Positions 12,012 through 24,100 of a stretch of 64,000 bases of DNA are shown here, one piece after another. Source of the stretch: Spinellus fusiger (taxonomy: Eukaryota > Mucoromycota > Mucoromycetes > Mucorales > Phycomycetaceae). The notes beneath the pieces were generated by a model. The model saw only the letters and a program-made list of their open reading frames with translations, did not search any database and was not told where the DNA came from. Each line of letters starts with the position of its first letter. Position 1 is the first letter of the stretch. The translations under genes and the position numbers were made by a program. The stretch covers positions 1 to 64,000 of the forward strand of contig JALLLS010000071.1 of NCBI GenBank assembly GCA_025094145.1. Reading direction: 5' to 3'.

Positions 12012-12201
12012 AAGTGACCTACCAATAAAACCACCGTTATTTATTATAAATACTATTCTATTTATCTATTGAAAGTTCCATGTCTTTAGTTAATGAATTC
12101 ACGAGGTTATTACACTATCAAGAAAAGTATGAAACTAAAAAGGAAAAACTATATTTGAAAAGAAATGAAAAAAGAACGGTTACTTATTGAGGGTTACTTT
12201 A
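12011..12201. mobile_element. MITE with Tc1-type ends abutting copy A
   Basis: About 190 bp without coding capacity. The left end reads AAGTGACCTACCAATAAAAC and the right end, reversed, AAAGTAACCCTCAATAAGTA; both resemble the ends of Tc1 copy A. The junction with copy A forms the palindrome GGTCACTTTAAGTGACC (12003-12019) around a shared TA. Confidence 0.6.
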
Positions 12202-12339
12202 AATTAATCTTTTTTTAAAATAGAAAATACAACTGGAACTACTAATATACAATAGCTATACAATAGCTCAAAAGAAGAAGAAAAAAACAATAGAAGAATA
12301 AAGAACTAATTATTTGTCTTCTTTCTAAGTTTCAAAAAG

Positions 12340-13620
12340 GTACATGTACCATTGTGGACCCACGAGAGAGGAACAACCTCGTCTAGCTTTCTTTTGCCCT
12401 TAGCCCTTGCTAGTTCACAGATTTCAACTTCTTTTGCTGTGTTAACAGCAAGATACTAACCAAAAAAACCTTTAGATTCATAAAAATAAAAATAAAACCT
12501 TGAATATCTATTACCTTTAGATGATTCAAATATAAAAACATGTTTGGGATCAAGCAGAGTTCTGCAGAGGAAGTGCACAAAGGAAATGATGCTGTCATTA
12601 CCATTAGGTACAGTGAAGGTGCAGCAAGATCCATTTTATATAAAGAACAGGATTTTCCTATTAGAACAAAAAAAGTTATATATCTATAATCGTTTTAATT
12701 TTAATATCGTTTACTTACCTTCTACTAAGATACCACATACAACAGGAGTAGCAACTAAGTGATTAACCAAATTGTTCAACATAACCTTCATTTGTTGGCC
12801 CAATTTCACGAGGTTGGTGGGTGGTTTTTCTGAATGAACATTAGGAACTTAACCTCCACAATCGCAAGATCATGTCGAGTGCTTTGGATCTTTACGAAAG
12901 AAATATAATCCAGCTTGTACTTTCCTAGACCATCCTCATTCTTCTGGTTAAGACATCCATTTGCCCTACATGGAAATGTTGATTAACAAAATGGTTGATA
13001 CATATGAATGTTTTTTAACTTTGTTTTTTACCACTCATGTTTCAACATTTCTTCAGCCCCAAAGATTAACTTTATTACATAGGAGACGGCTGTATGCACA
13101 AATGTGTCTTTGATGTTTGATTCATTTGATGATATAAGTAATCATGGGGCCCTTTAAAACAAATGGCATCAATACTCACAGTACTAAGTGTCAGAAATAT
13201 GGAAACTTGCATAGTATGCAGCATGTTAGCAATTTGTATGTTGCTTTTCTTGTTGGTGACAGCTGCGTCTGTCAACATTTTTATTGTTACCAGCTGCAAC
13301 TCCATCCATTTTTTTATTGTTGTTGCTGAATTTGAACTAGATGCAGAAGATGAGTTAGTAATCTCATAAGAATCAACCCAAGGAAATCAAAAATATTACA
13401 TTTGTTAATTTCATGCACCATTTAAAGACCACAGAGTCTATATCTTGATACTCTTTGCATATCAGAATGGGCATTAAGGAATTGTGAATCTCAACTCCGA
13501 AGTATTTACTGACAGACTTATTTGCTTCTTTGGCAAAGAGATAGATACAATCAAGAGCACTATTGATTTGGCAAGAAAATAATATTAGTGAGCTTGATTT
13601 TCCCATTTATTATTGTTTAT
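12340..13620 (-). pseudogene. Decayed multi-exon gene of unknown family
   Basis: Several minus-strand pieces look like eroded coding sequence rather than random frames, for example LVKLGQQMKVMLNNLVNHLV (about 12750-12830), MDLAAPSLYLMVMTASFPLC (about 12580-12640) and a fragment near 13373-13606. They read in different frames and are separated by stops. From memory, similar segments occur in a multicopy protein family of unknown function in Mucorales genomes, but I cannot confirm this and assign no function. Confidence 0.35.
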
Positions 13621-14029
13621 TTACAGAAGTCGTAAGTTTGAGACTTGGTTGGCATCTTCTTGTGCTAGTTCAGTTGAAAGAGATCTGAATTCTCTTAGCT
13701 CTTTGATTACATTTATATTATTTATACATGACCAAGCTCAATTCGATTAACTTAACAATAGCTCAAAAAAGCTTTTACTTATACTTTGAAAAATCGCTCT
13801 GAGCTTTAATGAAAAGAAGATAAAGCACATTTATTCCTATTTTGTTTCCTCTGGTCTAAATAGACAATGATTTTTGATGTTTGATATTGTATTAAAGACA
13901 AAAGGTTGAAATATATTATGATTAATAGCTAAAACATACATACAATTGAATGTGAGCACCTTATATTCTATCAAAAGTATAAGTATTTATTAATATTGAT
14001 GTTCTTGAATTTGAAGATTGTGTAGAATG

Positions 14030-14949
14030 TAAAGTGAGCAATAAAAAGTAATTAAATCTTTTCAAATATAGATTATTATTTTTTTGGATTCTACTTTATC
14101 TTAATAGTGTTATAACTTTATGAATTTATTAGCTAAAGACATAAAACTTTCAATGGATACATAGAAGAGTGTTTAAAATACATAAAATAAGTTTTATTAG
14201 AAGGCCACTTAATAGCCACTATGGCCACCCTTGGCATCAATGATGGCCTGACATCTCCGCGCCATGCTGGCAATGAGAGTGTCTGTCACTAGATATTTTA
14301 CCTTATTCCAGCATCAGGGCAGCCTCCCCACTAAAACAGCCCCATAGCATCACTCCACCCTAGACTCATCGGACCAGAAACCCGCTTGGCACTGCTTGAG
14401 TGTCCAGTCAACATGCTCACAGGTCCACTGGAGCTTTGTCTCCATATGATTCTTGGTGAGAAGAGTGGAAGCCCATCTCATCGAGGTACCTCTTCAAGGT
14501 TGGTCTTGAAACCTTGATGGCCATGTCTGCCATGATGGCTTCCTTGGTCTGTTGTGAATCACTGGCCACTGTTCTTCTCAAACATCGGAGGGCCCTGTCG
14601 TCCAACTTTTTTCGTCGGCCACTCTTAGGAGATGGCACTACTAAGCCTGTCTTCTTGAAGTGTCTCACAATGTCCCCTACAGTGGTGGGAGGAACATTGA
14701 ACATACGAGCAGCCTCAGCTTGGGTGGTGTTCATATTCAGCACCTCATGGAGAATGGCTGAACGAGTCTTGAGGCTCGTATATTTTCCATACATCTCGGG
14801 GGTCTTGGTGAAGATGTTTACGGTGTTGGATGAGTCAGACATTAGAGAAAAAGAAGTGTTATGAAGAGAGAAAGAATAATGTTTATTATTTTTGGTATAA
14901 GAATAGCCCGGAATTTGAAATAGTCGATTACATTTGTTTGGTCACTTTA
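14030..14949 (-). mobile_element. Tc1/mariner-like element, copy B (internally deleted)
   Basis: Left end AAAGTGAGCAATAAAAAGTA (14031-14050) and right end ...GGTCACTTTA (to 14949) are diverged versions of copy A's repeats. The transposase N-terminal part is intact (see next feature), but the catalytic part is reduced to fragments at 14220-14416. Copies A and B share about 0.3 kb of left-end sequence (cttatcttgatagtgt-like) and most of the transposase helix-turn-helix region. Confidence 0.75.
14417..14842 (-). pseudogene. Tc1-like transposase, N-terminal helix-turn-helix portion
   Basis: Begins MSDSSNTVNIFTKTPEMYGK and holds a paired-type DNA-binding domain: TRSAILHEVLNMNTTQAEAA, MFNVPPTTVGDIVRHFKKTG, then a GRRKKLDDRALRCLRRTV linker and VSRPTLKRYLDEMGFHSS, the second HTH of Tc1 transposases. 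The frame stops before the DDE core, of which only short pieces remain to the left. With its own ATG it could still make a DNA-binding fragment, but nothing shows that it is used. Confidence 0.75.
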
Positions 14950-15214
14950 TAATAGAAGATTGTATGTTTAATAATCTCTTATTTCTTTTGTTTTTGTTTA
15001 TATATTTAAATCAATACCTATTGGAATATAAGAATGTATCTTGACTTATATGATAAACAAGTAAGAATTAAATTGACAAAGACGATCAAAAGAAGAAAAG
15101 AAGAAAAGAACAGGTATGTAAAAAAGACGTCACTATTTCCACCGCCTAAGTCTTTCTCATTAACACTGTCTTTTTCCTTAAAGATTTACTTCCACTTAAT
15201 AATAGAGAAGAAAC

Positions 15215-16942
15215 ATGTCTGACATGAGCGACTATGAAGAAATTCCAGAACTTGTGCCTACTTTCATTAAAACGTAAATGATCTTTCTTTCCTTCTCTTC
15301 TTCTCTTACAAAGACTAATTCTGTTATGTGTATGTACGTGTGTGTGTGGGATAAAATAGACTCGCTAGTACAACAGCCGTGCCAGTAGAAGAACCTCATC
15401 AAAGAATACCAGTAACAATTGTGACAGGCAATACACCCTTCTTCACTAATCAACCAAACTCACACTTTTCTCTTCTGTTTAGGATTCTTGGGCAGTGGCA
15501 AAACAACACTACTGAACTATATCTTGACAGAAAAGCACCAGAAAAAGATTGCAGTTATTTTGAATGAATTCGGAGAAAGTAAGTCACTTATGAGATTGAT
15601 TCTCCCATCTTACATGAAAATTCAATGGTTGAATTTAGGCAGTGATATTGAAAAGACATTGTCTATTAATCAAGAAGGAACTTTGTATGAAGAATGGCTC
15701 GAACTCCGCAATGGCTGTCTGTGCTGTTCTGTCAAGTAAGTAAAAATATAAAGAGTACTTTATATCAAAGGATAGTCTTATTTACAGTGTAAATCTATGG
15801 TATGAATAACAAATAGGGATGTTGGTGTCAAGGCCATTGAGAATTTGATGGAGAAAAAAGGAAAATTTGACTACATCCTACTAGAAACAAGGTAGATATC
15901 TCAGTATATTCTATGCTTGGAGTAATAACTCAACAATGACATCTCCAGTGGTTTGGCTGATCCTGGACCCATTGCATCTATGTTTTGGTTGGATGATAGT
16001 CTTGGTAGTGAGATCTATCTTGATGGTATTGTTACCTTAGTAGATGCCAAGAACATCGGGCAGGTAATCTTTCATTCTCCACGCTACAACATGGTTGACT
16101 TTGGAATTAGTACATGGCAGAGAAAAAAGAAAACACACTCATCAATGAAGCACTCAAGTAAAGAACAAGAAAAAAAATCATTCACCGCCTAATAACTTTT
16201 CTAGACAAATTGCTATTGCAGATCGAATTGTTATTAACAAGCAAGATTTGTTAACAGAACAAGAGATGGATACACTTGAGCAGGAGATTAAAGCTGTGAA
16301 CTCTGTAGCAGATATATTGCGTACAGAAAGATCAAGGTAAAGAATAGTACCAAAACATTGACTCATTCTTTCTGCTTAGAATCCCACTTGATTTTGTTCT
16401 TGATATCTGTGCCTATGATAATCGTAATATAGAGACCATCTCACAACAGACCAACAAGATCAATGACTATGGCAGTGTGCATGCCCACCAACTGAGTCAT
16501 GTAAACAGGTTTATTGTATCATTGTTCTTATGGGTTTCTGTAGGATATCCAGACGGTTTGTATCAAATTCACGTCCCAACTCGATTCAATTGAGCATTTG
16601 GAGTCATGGATTCAGACATTGCTATGGGAGAAAGTGATTCCCAGTGTAGAAGGGCAAGCCAATGGATCAGAACAAGAACAAGAATCGGTTCATGTTCTGC
16701 GTCTTAAAGGCATTCTACAGCCACCCAAAGACAGAGCCGACACTTCTAAGCGACTGGTGATTCAAGGCGTACAAGACTTGTATGATATTCAAGAAGGCTA
16801 TGCAGATACTACAGCTACAGATGCAGACACTGCCACTACCAGTAAAATAGTATTGATTGGCAAGAGTTTAAATAAGCGCACTTTGGCTGCTTCTTTTGCT
16901 AGCTGGGTTCACCTTGAGGAAGATTGTATTACAGTGCTATAG
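15215..16942 (+). CDS. ZNG1: Zinc-regulated GTPase metalloprotein activator (CobW/ZNG1 family)
   Basis: G3E-family GTPase and zinc chaperone; in other eukaryotes ZNG1 delivers Zn to methionine aminopeptidase 1. Ten exons (15215-15273, 15360-15427, 15483-15578, 15639-15735, 15817-15891, 15949-16063, 16111-16157, 16205-16336, 16380-16500, 16544-16942) sum to 402 residues in frame. Visible motifs: Walker [17 protein letters not shown], metal-binding [30 protein letters not shown] guanine recognition and a C-terminal domain with LLWEKVIPS and RLKGIL. The N-terminal motif usually read as CPELVP is IPELVP here. Intron 2 starts GC, not GT. The last four codons, stop included, lie inside the palindrome that follows. 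Confidence 0.95.
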
Positions 16943-17162
16943 TCTAAAATTACACACCAGGAGATCTTTAGGATATAAAAGGAAATAGCCGAACTACAAT
17001 TGTTTAAGAAATGACATCGATTTGAAAAGGTGCAAAAATAAATTAAAATGTATTCATGTTAGTTTTTAAAGATTATTATGTTGATTTGCCTGTAAATATC
17101 TGAATCTCATAGGAAACCACCTTCGATGTGGTGATATATAATATGAATAAGAATAATAATAT

Positions 17163-17619
17163 CTATGCTTCTAGACAGAATGGGGCTGGTCGGTGGCGAC
17201 CCTTTAATCTCTCTTCTGCAATTGTATAGATATTCTTTGATGCATTCACATCCCTGCTCCAAACAATTCCACAACTTTGGCAAGCGCAGATACTGTTGAA
17301 AATGACTAATACTTCAGTGAGGTTATGTGTGCTACAAGTGTGGCAGATCTTGAGAACAAAAATAAGAGTAGCTGTTAGAAGAGCTTTTCATATTGAGTGA
17401 GAGGTCAATCATGTTTACTCTCGATTTTCGAAGTTTATCAACATCAACCATAAGATCTCCACCCTTTTGTCTCTTTTTCAATGATTGATATAAAACTCTC
17501 GTCAAACCAACACAATGGCCTTTAAATTTGGCAGCATCTTTTACCTTTATTCCTGTGCCATAAGCAACGACTGGCAGCTTGGTAGGATCGTACTCTAATC
17601 CTTTTAGGTGCCAATACCC
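17163..17619 (-). pseudogene. Fanzor-type (eukaryotic TnpB-like) nuclease, C-terminal exons, left arm
   Basis: Mirror copy of the right-arm fragment at 20260-20716; see there for motifs. Only the two C-terminal exons are recognisable. Beyond them towards the arm's inner end the sequence no longer matches the longer copy at 28.7-29.9 kb. Confidence 0.7.
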
Positions 17620-18183
17620 CTTTTCGATAATAAAATAATAGTGAAAATAATTAGTTCGAGATGTATTAATGTACTCTATGTGTGTATCGTATTACCCTTG
17701 CACTGGCACCTTCTTGCCTTTGTAACGGATTCACTGGGTGTATTAAAATAAAATAATTGCTTAAAAAACAGTTGCCTAGTTACCCGTTGTGCTCAAATTG
17801 TGTGTTATGTCCCTGCTAAAGACCAAATATCTATATATTTATCTTTCTAGTGGTCTTGTTGATGATCTTAGTGCCCTTTATTACAGAATATAGGATATAT
17901 TCCTCAAAGTTACATGGTATATATTTTGAGGCTACTTTTATATATATCTCTTTATGCTATAAGGATCAAAGTTATACGATAATAACATCTCAGTAAATTC
18001 AGAGATGGATTCCCTCCTCTTGTCCTATGTATGTTTCAGGGGAAGAGAGAAACTTTTTTTTTACAATAAAATCACTTTATGGAATTCTATAGCCTTGAAA
18101 TACAGGACCAAGATTATACACACTATAGGATAGGGCAGCCACTCTTCCCAGTCTGCTTGGATTTTCTATGAAGACCATAGCTA

Positions 18184-19695
18184 CACACCCAAAGATTTTT
18201 CTGGCCTTTAAGCGATGATATCTCCTTCCTTTTAAGACCGAAAATATTTTGCCCTTTTATGGAACTGTGTTTAAAATCAAAAGGTCTGCGGATATCCAAA
18301 TAATCCTTTCCTTTTGTGGATACCTCAATATCAAATTATATTATCAGTAAAATATATTGTTTATGAATAAAATTGTTTATTGTAATAGTATAGATAATAC
18401 TATAGTATAGCTATAGCTACTGCCCAAGTACATTCCCTCATAGCAATAAAATCTATACCCTAAAGGCCTTGTGCTTTATCCTTGGGAGATAGATAACTAT
18501 GCTCAGGAGTATACCCTAGAGACTCTAGATAGTATAGAAGACCACCTGAGACTGACTTGAAAGGAATCTTTACTTGCCCAATAGCAATACAATGAGTGTC
18601 TTGTGAAATATAATGAGCTCAATCCCAGATGAAGACACTGCTTACCTTTTTATCACTAGAATAGTCCTTGGTAGTGTCTATCACCTTCTATTGTTTCTCT
18701 TTGTTAATGATAGTATATTGCCTTGCACAGAGATGTTCATCTTGACGAGTCCTTGAGTGTTAAGTTGTAGGGACAGTGTGAAAAATAACAAAAGAATAAC
18801 ATACCAAAAAATAAAAAATATCTTTATTCTGGTGAAGTATACACTCTAGCCGCTACTTTCCTATAATTAATTAAGTCAAAATTCATAAGTCAAACAATTC
18901 ACACTCTATTTGCCTTGGGCCTAAAGTCCAGTATTAGAAACAATACTTTGTTATCATTAAGCACCACTGTTAATACCAGTTACAATAACATGGTTACTGA
19001 AGTGATTATAAATAGAGTCAATAAATGAATATACTGTTCTCAACACAAGTAAGTTTGGTTCTATTTTATGGACAATGACCACTGGAATTAATTCACTGTG
19101 TTCTATAATACATCTTTCTTAAGCAGTGTCATACTGCAAATACTGTGGGCTCATGGATAGCACATGTTAAACAATAAATACAGTGATTGAGTTTTAATGT
19201 CAGGTTTACTTCTTCCTTTTATCCAACTTTATAGTGTTTAATTACACAGTCCATAGTCAATGCTAAAACAGACAGACAGTGAAAAGGTTCTTTTCAAGCA
19301 CATTAGCCAACTGAAGAAATAATATAATCTCATTGTTCATATATTCTCTTTTATATTCAAAAAAGATTCTGTTGATATGAGACAAGAGACACACAGGACC
19401 TCGTAAGGCTGGTTACTCATACGGAGATTGATAGAAAAGAGAAGGGTATGGAGTGACAGAAGGAAAACTAATGGTTGTAATAATAATGGTACCCTATGGG
19501 AATACAGAAAGAAAACAGGTCGAGAACAAGAAACAGTCAGTTGCTCAAGTCCTTAAAGCCTACCTTGTTTATACTCTAGGAAGCTATCTGGATTAAGGTC
19601 TATTTTATTAAAGATATAGACAACTACACTTTTATATTAGTTTTCTATTTCTTTTTTTTTACTATTAATTTCTCTAATTTGCTATTCTCAAGTAA
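18184..19695. other. Spacer of the palindrome (half of a Fanzor element, non-coding)
   Basis: AT-rich, with no frame that I recognise. Its left edge, acacacccaaagatttttct, resembles the element terminus seen near 30842 on the other strand. 18184-18720 and 19205-19370 align by eye, reversed, with 30058-30842. This makes it the N-terminal-side non-coding part of the element. Confidence 0.6.
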
Positions 19696-20259
19696 TAGCT
19701 ATGGTCTTTATAGAAAATCCAAGCAGACTGGGAAGAGTGGCTGCCCTATCCTATAGTGTGTATAATCTTGGTCCTGTATTTCAAGGCTATAGAATTCCAT
19801 AAAGTGATTTTATTGTAAAAAAAAAGTTTCTCTCTTCCCCTGAAACATACATAGGACAAGAGGAGGGAATCCATCTCTGAATTTACTGAGATGTTATTAT
19901 CGTATAACTTTGATCCTTATAGCATAAAGAGATATATATAAAAGTAGCCTCAAAATATATACCATGTAACTTTGAGGAATATATCCTATATTCTGTAATA
20001 AAGGGCACTAAGATCATCAACAAGACCACTAGAAAGATAAATATATAGATATTTGGTCTTTAGCAGGGACATAACACACAATTTGAGCACAACGGGTAAC
20101 TAGGCAACTGTTTTTTAAGCAATTATTTTATTTTAATACACCCAGTGAATCCGTTACAAAGGCAAGAAGGTGCCAGTGCAAGGGTAATACGATACACACA
20201 TAGAGTACATTAATACATCTCGAACTAATTATTTTCACTATTATTTTATTATCGAAAAG

Positions 20260-20716
20260 GGGTATTGGCACCTAAAAGGATTAGAGTACGATCCTACCAA
20301 GCTGCCAGTCGTTGCTTATGGCACAGGAATAAAGGTAAAAGATGCTGCCAAATTTAAAGGCCATTGTGTTGGTTTGACGAGAGTTTTATATCAATCATTG
20401 AAAAAGAGACAAAAGGGTGGAGATCTTATGGTTGATGTTGATAAACTTCGAAAATCGAGAGTAAACATGATTGACCTCTCACTCAATATGAAAAGCTCTT
20501 CTAACAGCTACTCTTATTTTTGTTCTCAAGATCTGCCACACTTGTAGCACACATAACCTCACTGAAGTATTAGTCATTTTCAACAGTATCTGCGCTTGCC
20601 AAAGTTGTGGAATTGTTTGGAGCAGGGATGTGAATGCATCAAAGAATATCTATACAATTGCAGAAGAGAGATTAAAGGGTCGCCACCGACCAGCCCCATT
20701 CTGTCTAGAAGCATAG
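20260..20716 (+). pseudogene. Fanzor-type (eukaryotic TnpB-like) nuclease, C-terminal exons, right arm
   Basis: Two exons, 20260-20460 and 20531-20716, are joined by a 70-nt GT-AG intron with a CTAAC branch-like site. The product reads GYWHLKGLEYDPTKLPVVAY, GHCVGLTRVLYQSLKKRQ, DLMVDVDKLRKSR, then a zinc ribbon CHTC...CQSC and SRDVNASKNIYTIAEE, ending GRHRPAPFCLEA. The C-x2-C/C-x2-C ribbon plus RDxNASxNI is the TnpB/Fanzor RuvC-III signature. The Glu usually expected after VDVD is Lys here. No N-terminal half is found, so this copy is incomplete. Confidence 0.75.
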
Positions 20717-21111
20717 ATATTATTATTCTTATTCATATTATATATCACCACATCGAAGGTGGTTTCCTATGAGATTCAGATATTTACAGGCAAATCAACA
20801 TAATAATCTTTAAAAACTAACATGAATACATTTTAATTTATTTTTGCACCTTTTCAAATCGATGTCATTTCTTAAACAATTGTAGTTCGGCTATTTCCTT
20901 TTATATCCTAAAGATCTCCTGGTGTGTAATTTTAGACTATAGCACTGTTACCATTGCATGAATAAAATGAATTCTATCTCAGTGATCATGAACAAAAGGG
21001 AAATAACAGTCACTCTATACACATACGACATGGACGCTATATTTCCCATTTCGTTTTTCCCTTTTTTTACTGTTCTATTTCTCACACGCGTTTAGTTTTG
21101 TACGTGACAAT

Positions 21112-24100
21112 GCCAGCAACCAATGCGTATATGGTGGCCAACCTTCTGGATAAGGTAAAATTGACAAGAACTCTCTCTCTCTCTTTCTTCTTCCTTAACT
21201 TGTGTTCATGGCTTTAGATGAATAATGAGGACAGGGACTTTCGTTACATGGCCCTCAATGACTTGATGAATGAACTTCAAAAGCCTTCTTTTTTACTTGA
21301 CTCTCAAGTGGAAACTAAAGTGGTGTATTCTGTTGTTAAGCTCATGAACGATAAGAATGGAGAAGTACAGAACTTGGCTGTTAAATGGTAAGCTGCACCT
21401 ACTCTCTACCAGTCTCATTCTCTTCTCTCTCTTCATTTAGTCTAGGGCCTCTTGTGAAACAGATCCAAGACAATCAAATCATTGAGATTATTGACTGTCT
21501 GTGTAGATTTGCAGTTCAGAAAGACAATGAGGAGCTCCGTGGAATTGCTAGTGTGGGTAGGGATTGATGTTCCTCTTCTTATCTTTATCTTTATCTTTAT
21601 ATATGTAAAAGGAAGAATAACACCTATACTCATACCCATACCCATACTCATATCCATATCCCATACTTACACTCTATATTGTTTATAGGCCTGAAGACTG
21701 TAGTGATAGAAGTCAGTCCCAGCAAGGGAGATCTTATTATTAATACATTTACACCCAAGGCACTGCAATTATTGAACACTGTAAGTAGAATCATCTGATA
21801 CTACCAAGACAATATCAATCTTCTGACTCATCCATGGCATGGTATAGCTTGGTGTGACATATGAGATGCAGATAGACTCTCTTGACGTGCTGGCAGAAGT
21901 CATTGCACGCTTTGGATCTCAGATTCATGCCACTCACCAGGCACAATTGAAAACCGTAGTCGTGCCTTTACTTGCCCATTCTCGTGCTGCTGTCCGAAAG
22001 AGAGCTGTGAATGTGATGGGTCATTATGTAGTGAATGCCAATGATGTCTACTTTAAGGAATTTGTTGGTTATCTTTTAACTCGACTCAATGAAAAGACAG
22101 CAACAGGAGAGAAGTTGCGTACACTAGTCCAATGCTGTGGTGTACTAAGGTAGATTCAGAAAGAGAAGACTATTGATTGTGGATAAGGCTAATAGAAGAG
22201 CAGTCGTTACAGTACATCCCGTCTTGCTGAATATCTGCCACAACTCATGGCTATTCTTGAAGTGTATATTTCAGAAGCAGACAATGATGATGAATTGAGA
22301 GAGATATGTTTGCAGACCATTGAGTCCTTTGTAGTACGCTGTCCTCGTCGCATCACACCCTACACAGAAAACATTCTTACTCTTGGATTGGAATATCTTA
22401 AATATGATCCTAATGTGATTGGAGGAGAAGAGGTAAAATTACTCTAGAGTCATAGTATAATAATGTGTATAGGAGGAGGAGGATGAGGCCATGGAAGAAG
22501 AAGAGGAGTTTGATGATATTATGTAAGTTATTTCTATCAAAAAATCATGACCATTGAATCCTATACAGTGATGATTCTGACGATGATGATGATATGTCAT
22601 GGAAAGTGCGTCGCTCAGCTATCAAATTGTTAGCCGCTGTTATTGAGACACGCTCAGATATTCTTGAACAACTCTACAAAACAGTAGCACCTGCTCTTAT
22701 CCAGCGATTCAAAGAAAGAGAGGAGTCTGTTCGTAATGATGTACTTCAAACATTTATTGTTCTTTTGCGCCAAACCAACATGTATGGAGGAGATCCTTCC
22801 CCTCTTGCTACAGAAAAGACATCCTACCAGTTTGATATTACAGGAAATGAATCCACAATGGATGGATTCCGACACTCTTTCACAGAAACCTCCTCTCAAC
22901 CTGCTGTCTCTGATGAAGGGTAATGGTTGTATTCCTAATGACATGACTATTCATCTCTTTTGTGTGTGTATCATTACAGAAATGCTCGACGTCTGCTTCG
23001 TCAACTGGTACCTAAGCTCAGTTATGTTCTGACACAACAACTCTCATCCAAATCAACACAAACACGCCAGATTGGATTCCACCTGTTGCGTGAACTTGTG
23101 GATGTATTACGAGGAGGTTTAGAAGACCATGTTGCTCTGTTTGTACCTGTCATTGTTTCTTCTCTTACCAGCACTATCTCTGAGCACCAACAAATAGCCC
23201 TCACCTCCAACCTTAAAATTGAGGTTCTTGTTTTCCTGCGTCAGTTCCTCAAGACACATCCTCCCCAGGTGTTCTACCCTCACCTTCACGAACTCTGTCC
23301 AGTTATCATCAGATCACTCACTGACAAATTCTACAAAGTGACTTCAGAGAGTTTCTTGGTGTGTGTAGAAATCGTCAAGGTGATTCGTCCACTGTACCGC
23401 AAAGCAGACACTGGAGAGTGGGAGATTGTGGATGTGAGAGAAGAAAACAAGGCCTATTTGTCAGAGATATTTGACACTACACTTTCTGTTCTCAGTACAA
23501 ATGATGCAGATCAAGAGGTCAAGGAAAGATCCATCATGTGTCTTGGCGCCTTGATGGCTCAAGCAGGAGATGTTCTTGCCTCCCGACAGAAAGAAGCATG
23601 GACAATGATGCTGGATCGATTAAGAAACGAAGTCACTCGTCTGATTAGTCTGCGTACACTAGGCATTGTTTCTCAGAGTGTTGTTGTTGAAGGAAGTGAG
23701 ATGGAGCGATGTGCTGTGGAGGCTGTGGATGAGATTGGACTTTTGCTTCGAAAGAACAACCGAATGATCCGTATTGCAAGTCTTGAATGTTTGAATGTTT
23801 TGGTGAAGAGGTAAACATACGTCTCCTCTGACAGTAGAAAAGAAAAAAGAAAAAGAAAAAAACAGTGTTAATACTGTCTTAGATTTGGCCAGTCTGTGTC
23901 TTCCAGCAGTTGCGATACTTTGTTGGTGGAGTTGAGACCAATGGTGTCTGATGCTGATCTTCATTTACTTCCCTTGACATTGATGACCATTGAGTCCATC
24001 ATTACTGCTAGTCCCAGTTCAGGACAAAGAATGAAGGATTCTATTGTACCTAGTCTATTCCAGTTGATCCGATCTCCCTTGTTGCAAGGGTCTGCTCTGA

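Larger units (their letters stand above)
16931..20948. repeat. Giant near-perfect inverted repeat (1253-bp arms, 1512-bp spacer)
   Basis: The left arm 16931-18183 and right arm 19696-20948 are equal in length and reverse complements of each other wherever I compared them; the one difference I found is 18170 G versus the A implied by 19709. The spacer is 18184-19695. Each arm holds the last two exons of a Fanzor-type gene. The outer 21 bp (acagtgctatagtctaaaat plus t) are the final ZNG1 codons and 3' flank, repeated inverted at the right end. A diverged, reversed copy of much of the spacer lies at about 30058-30842. Confidence 0.93.

Noticed and set aside
20461..20530. Apparent frameshift in the Fanzor fragment between VDVDKLRKSR and the zinc ribbon
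   Set aside because: A GT-AG intron of 70 nt with a CTAAC branch-like site joins the two frames exactly, and is the same in all three copies.
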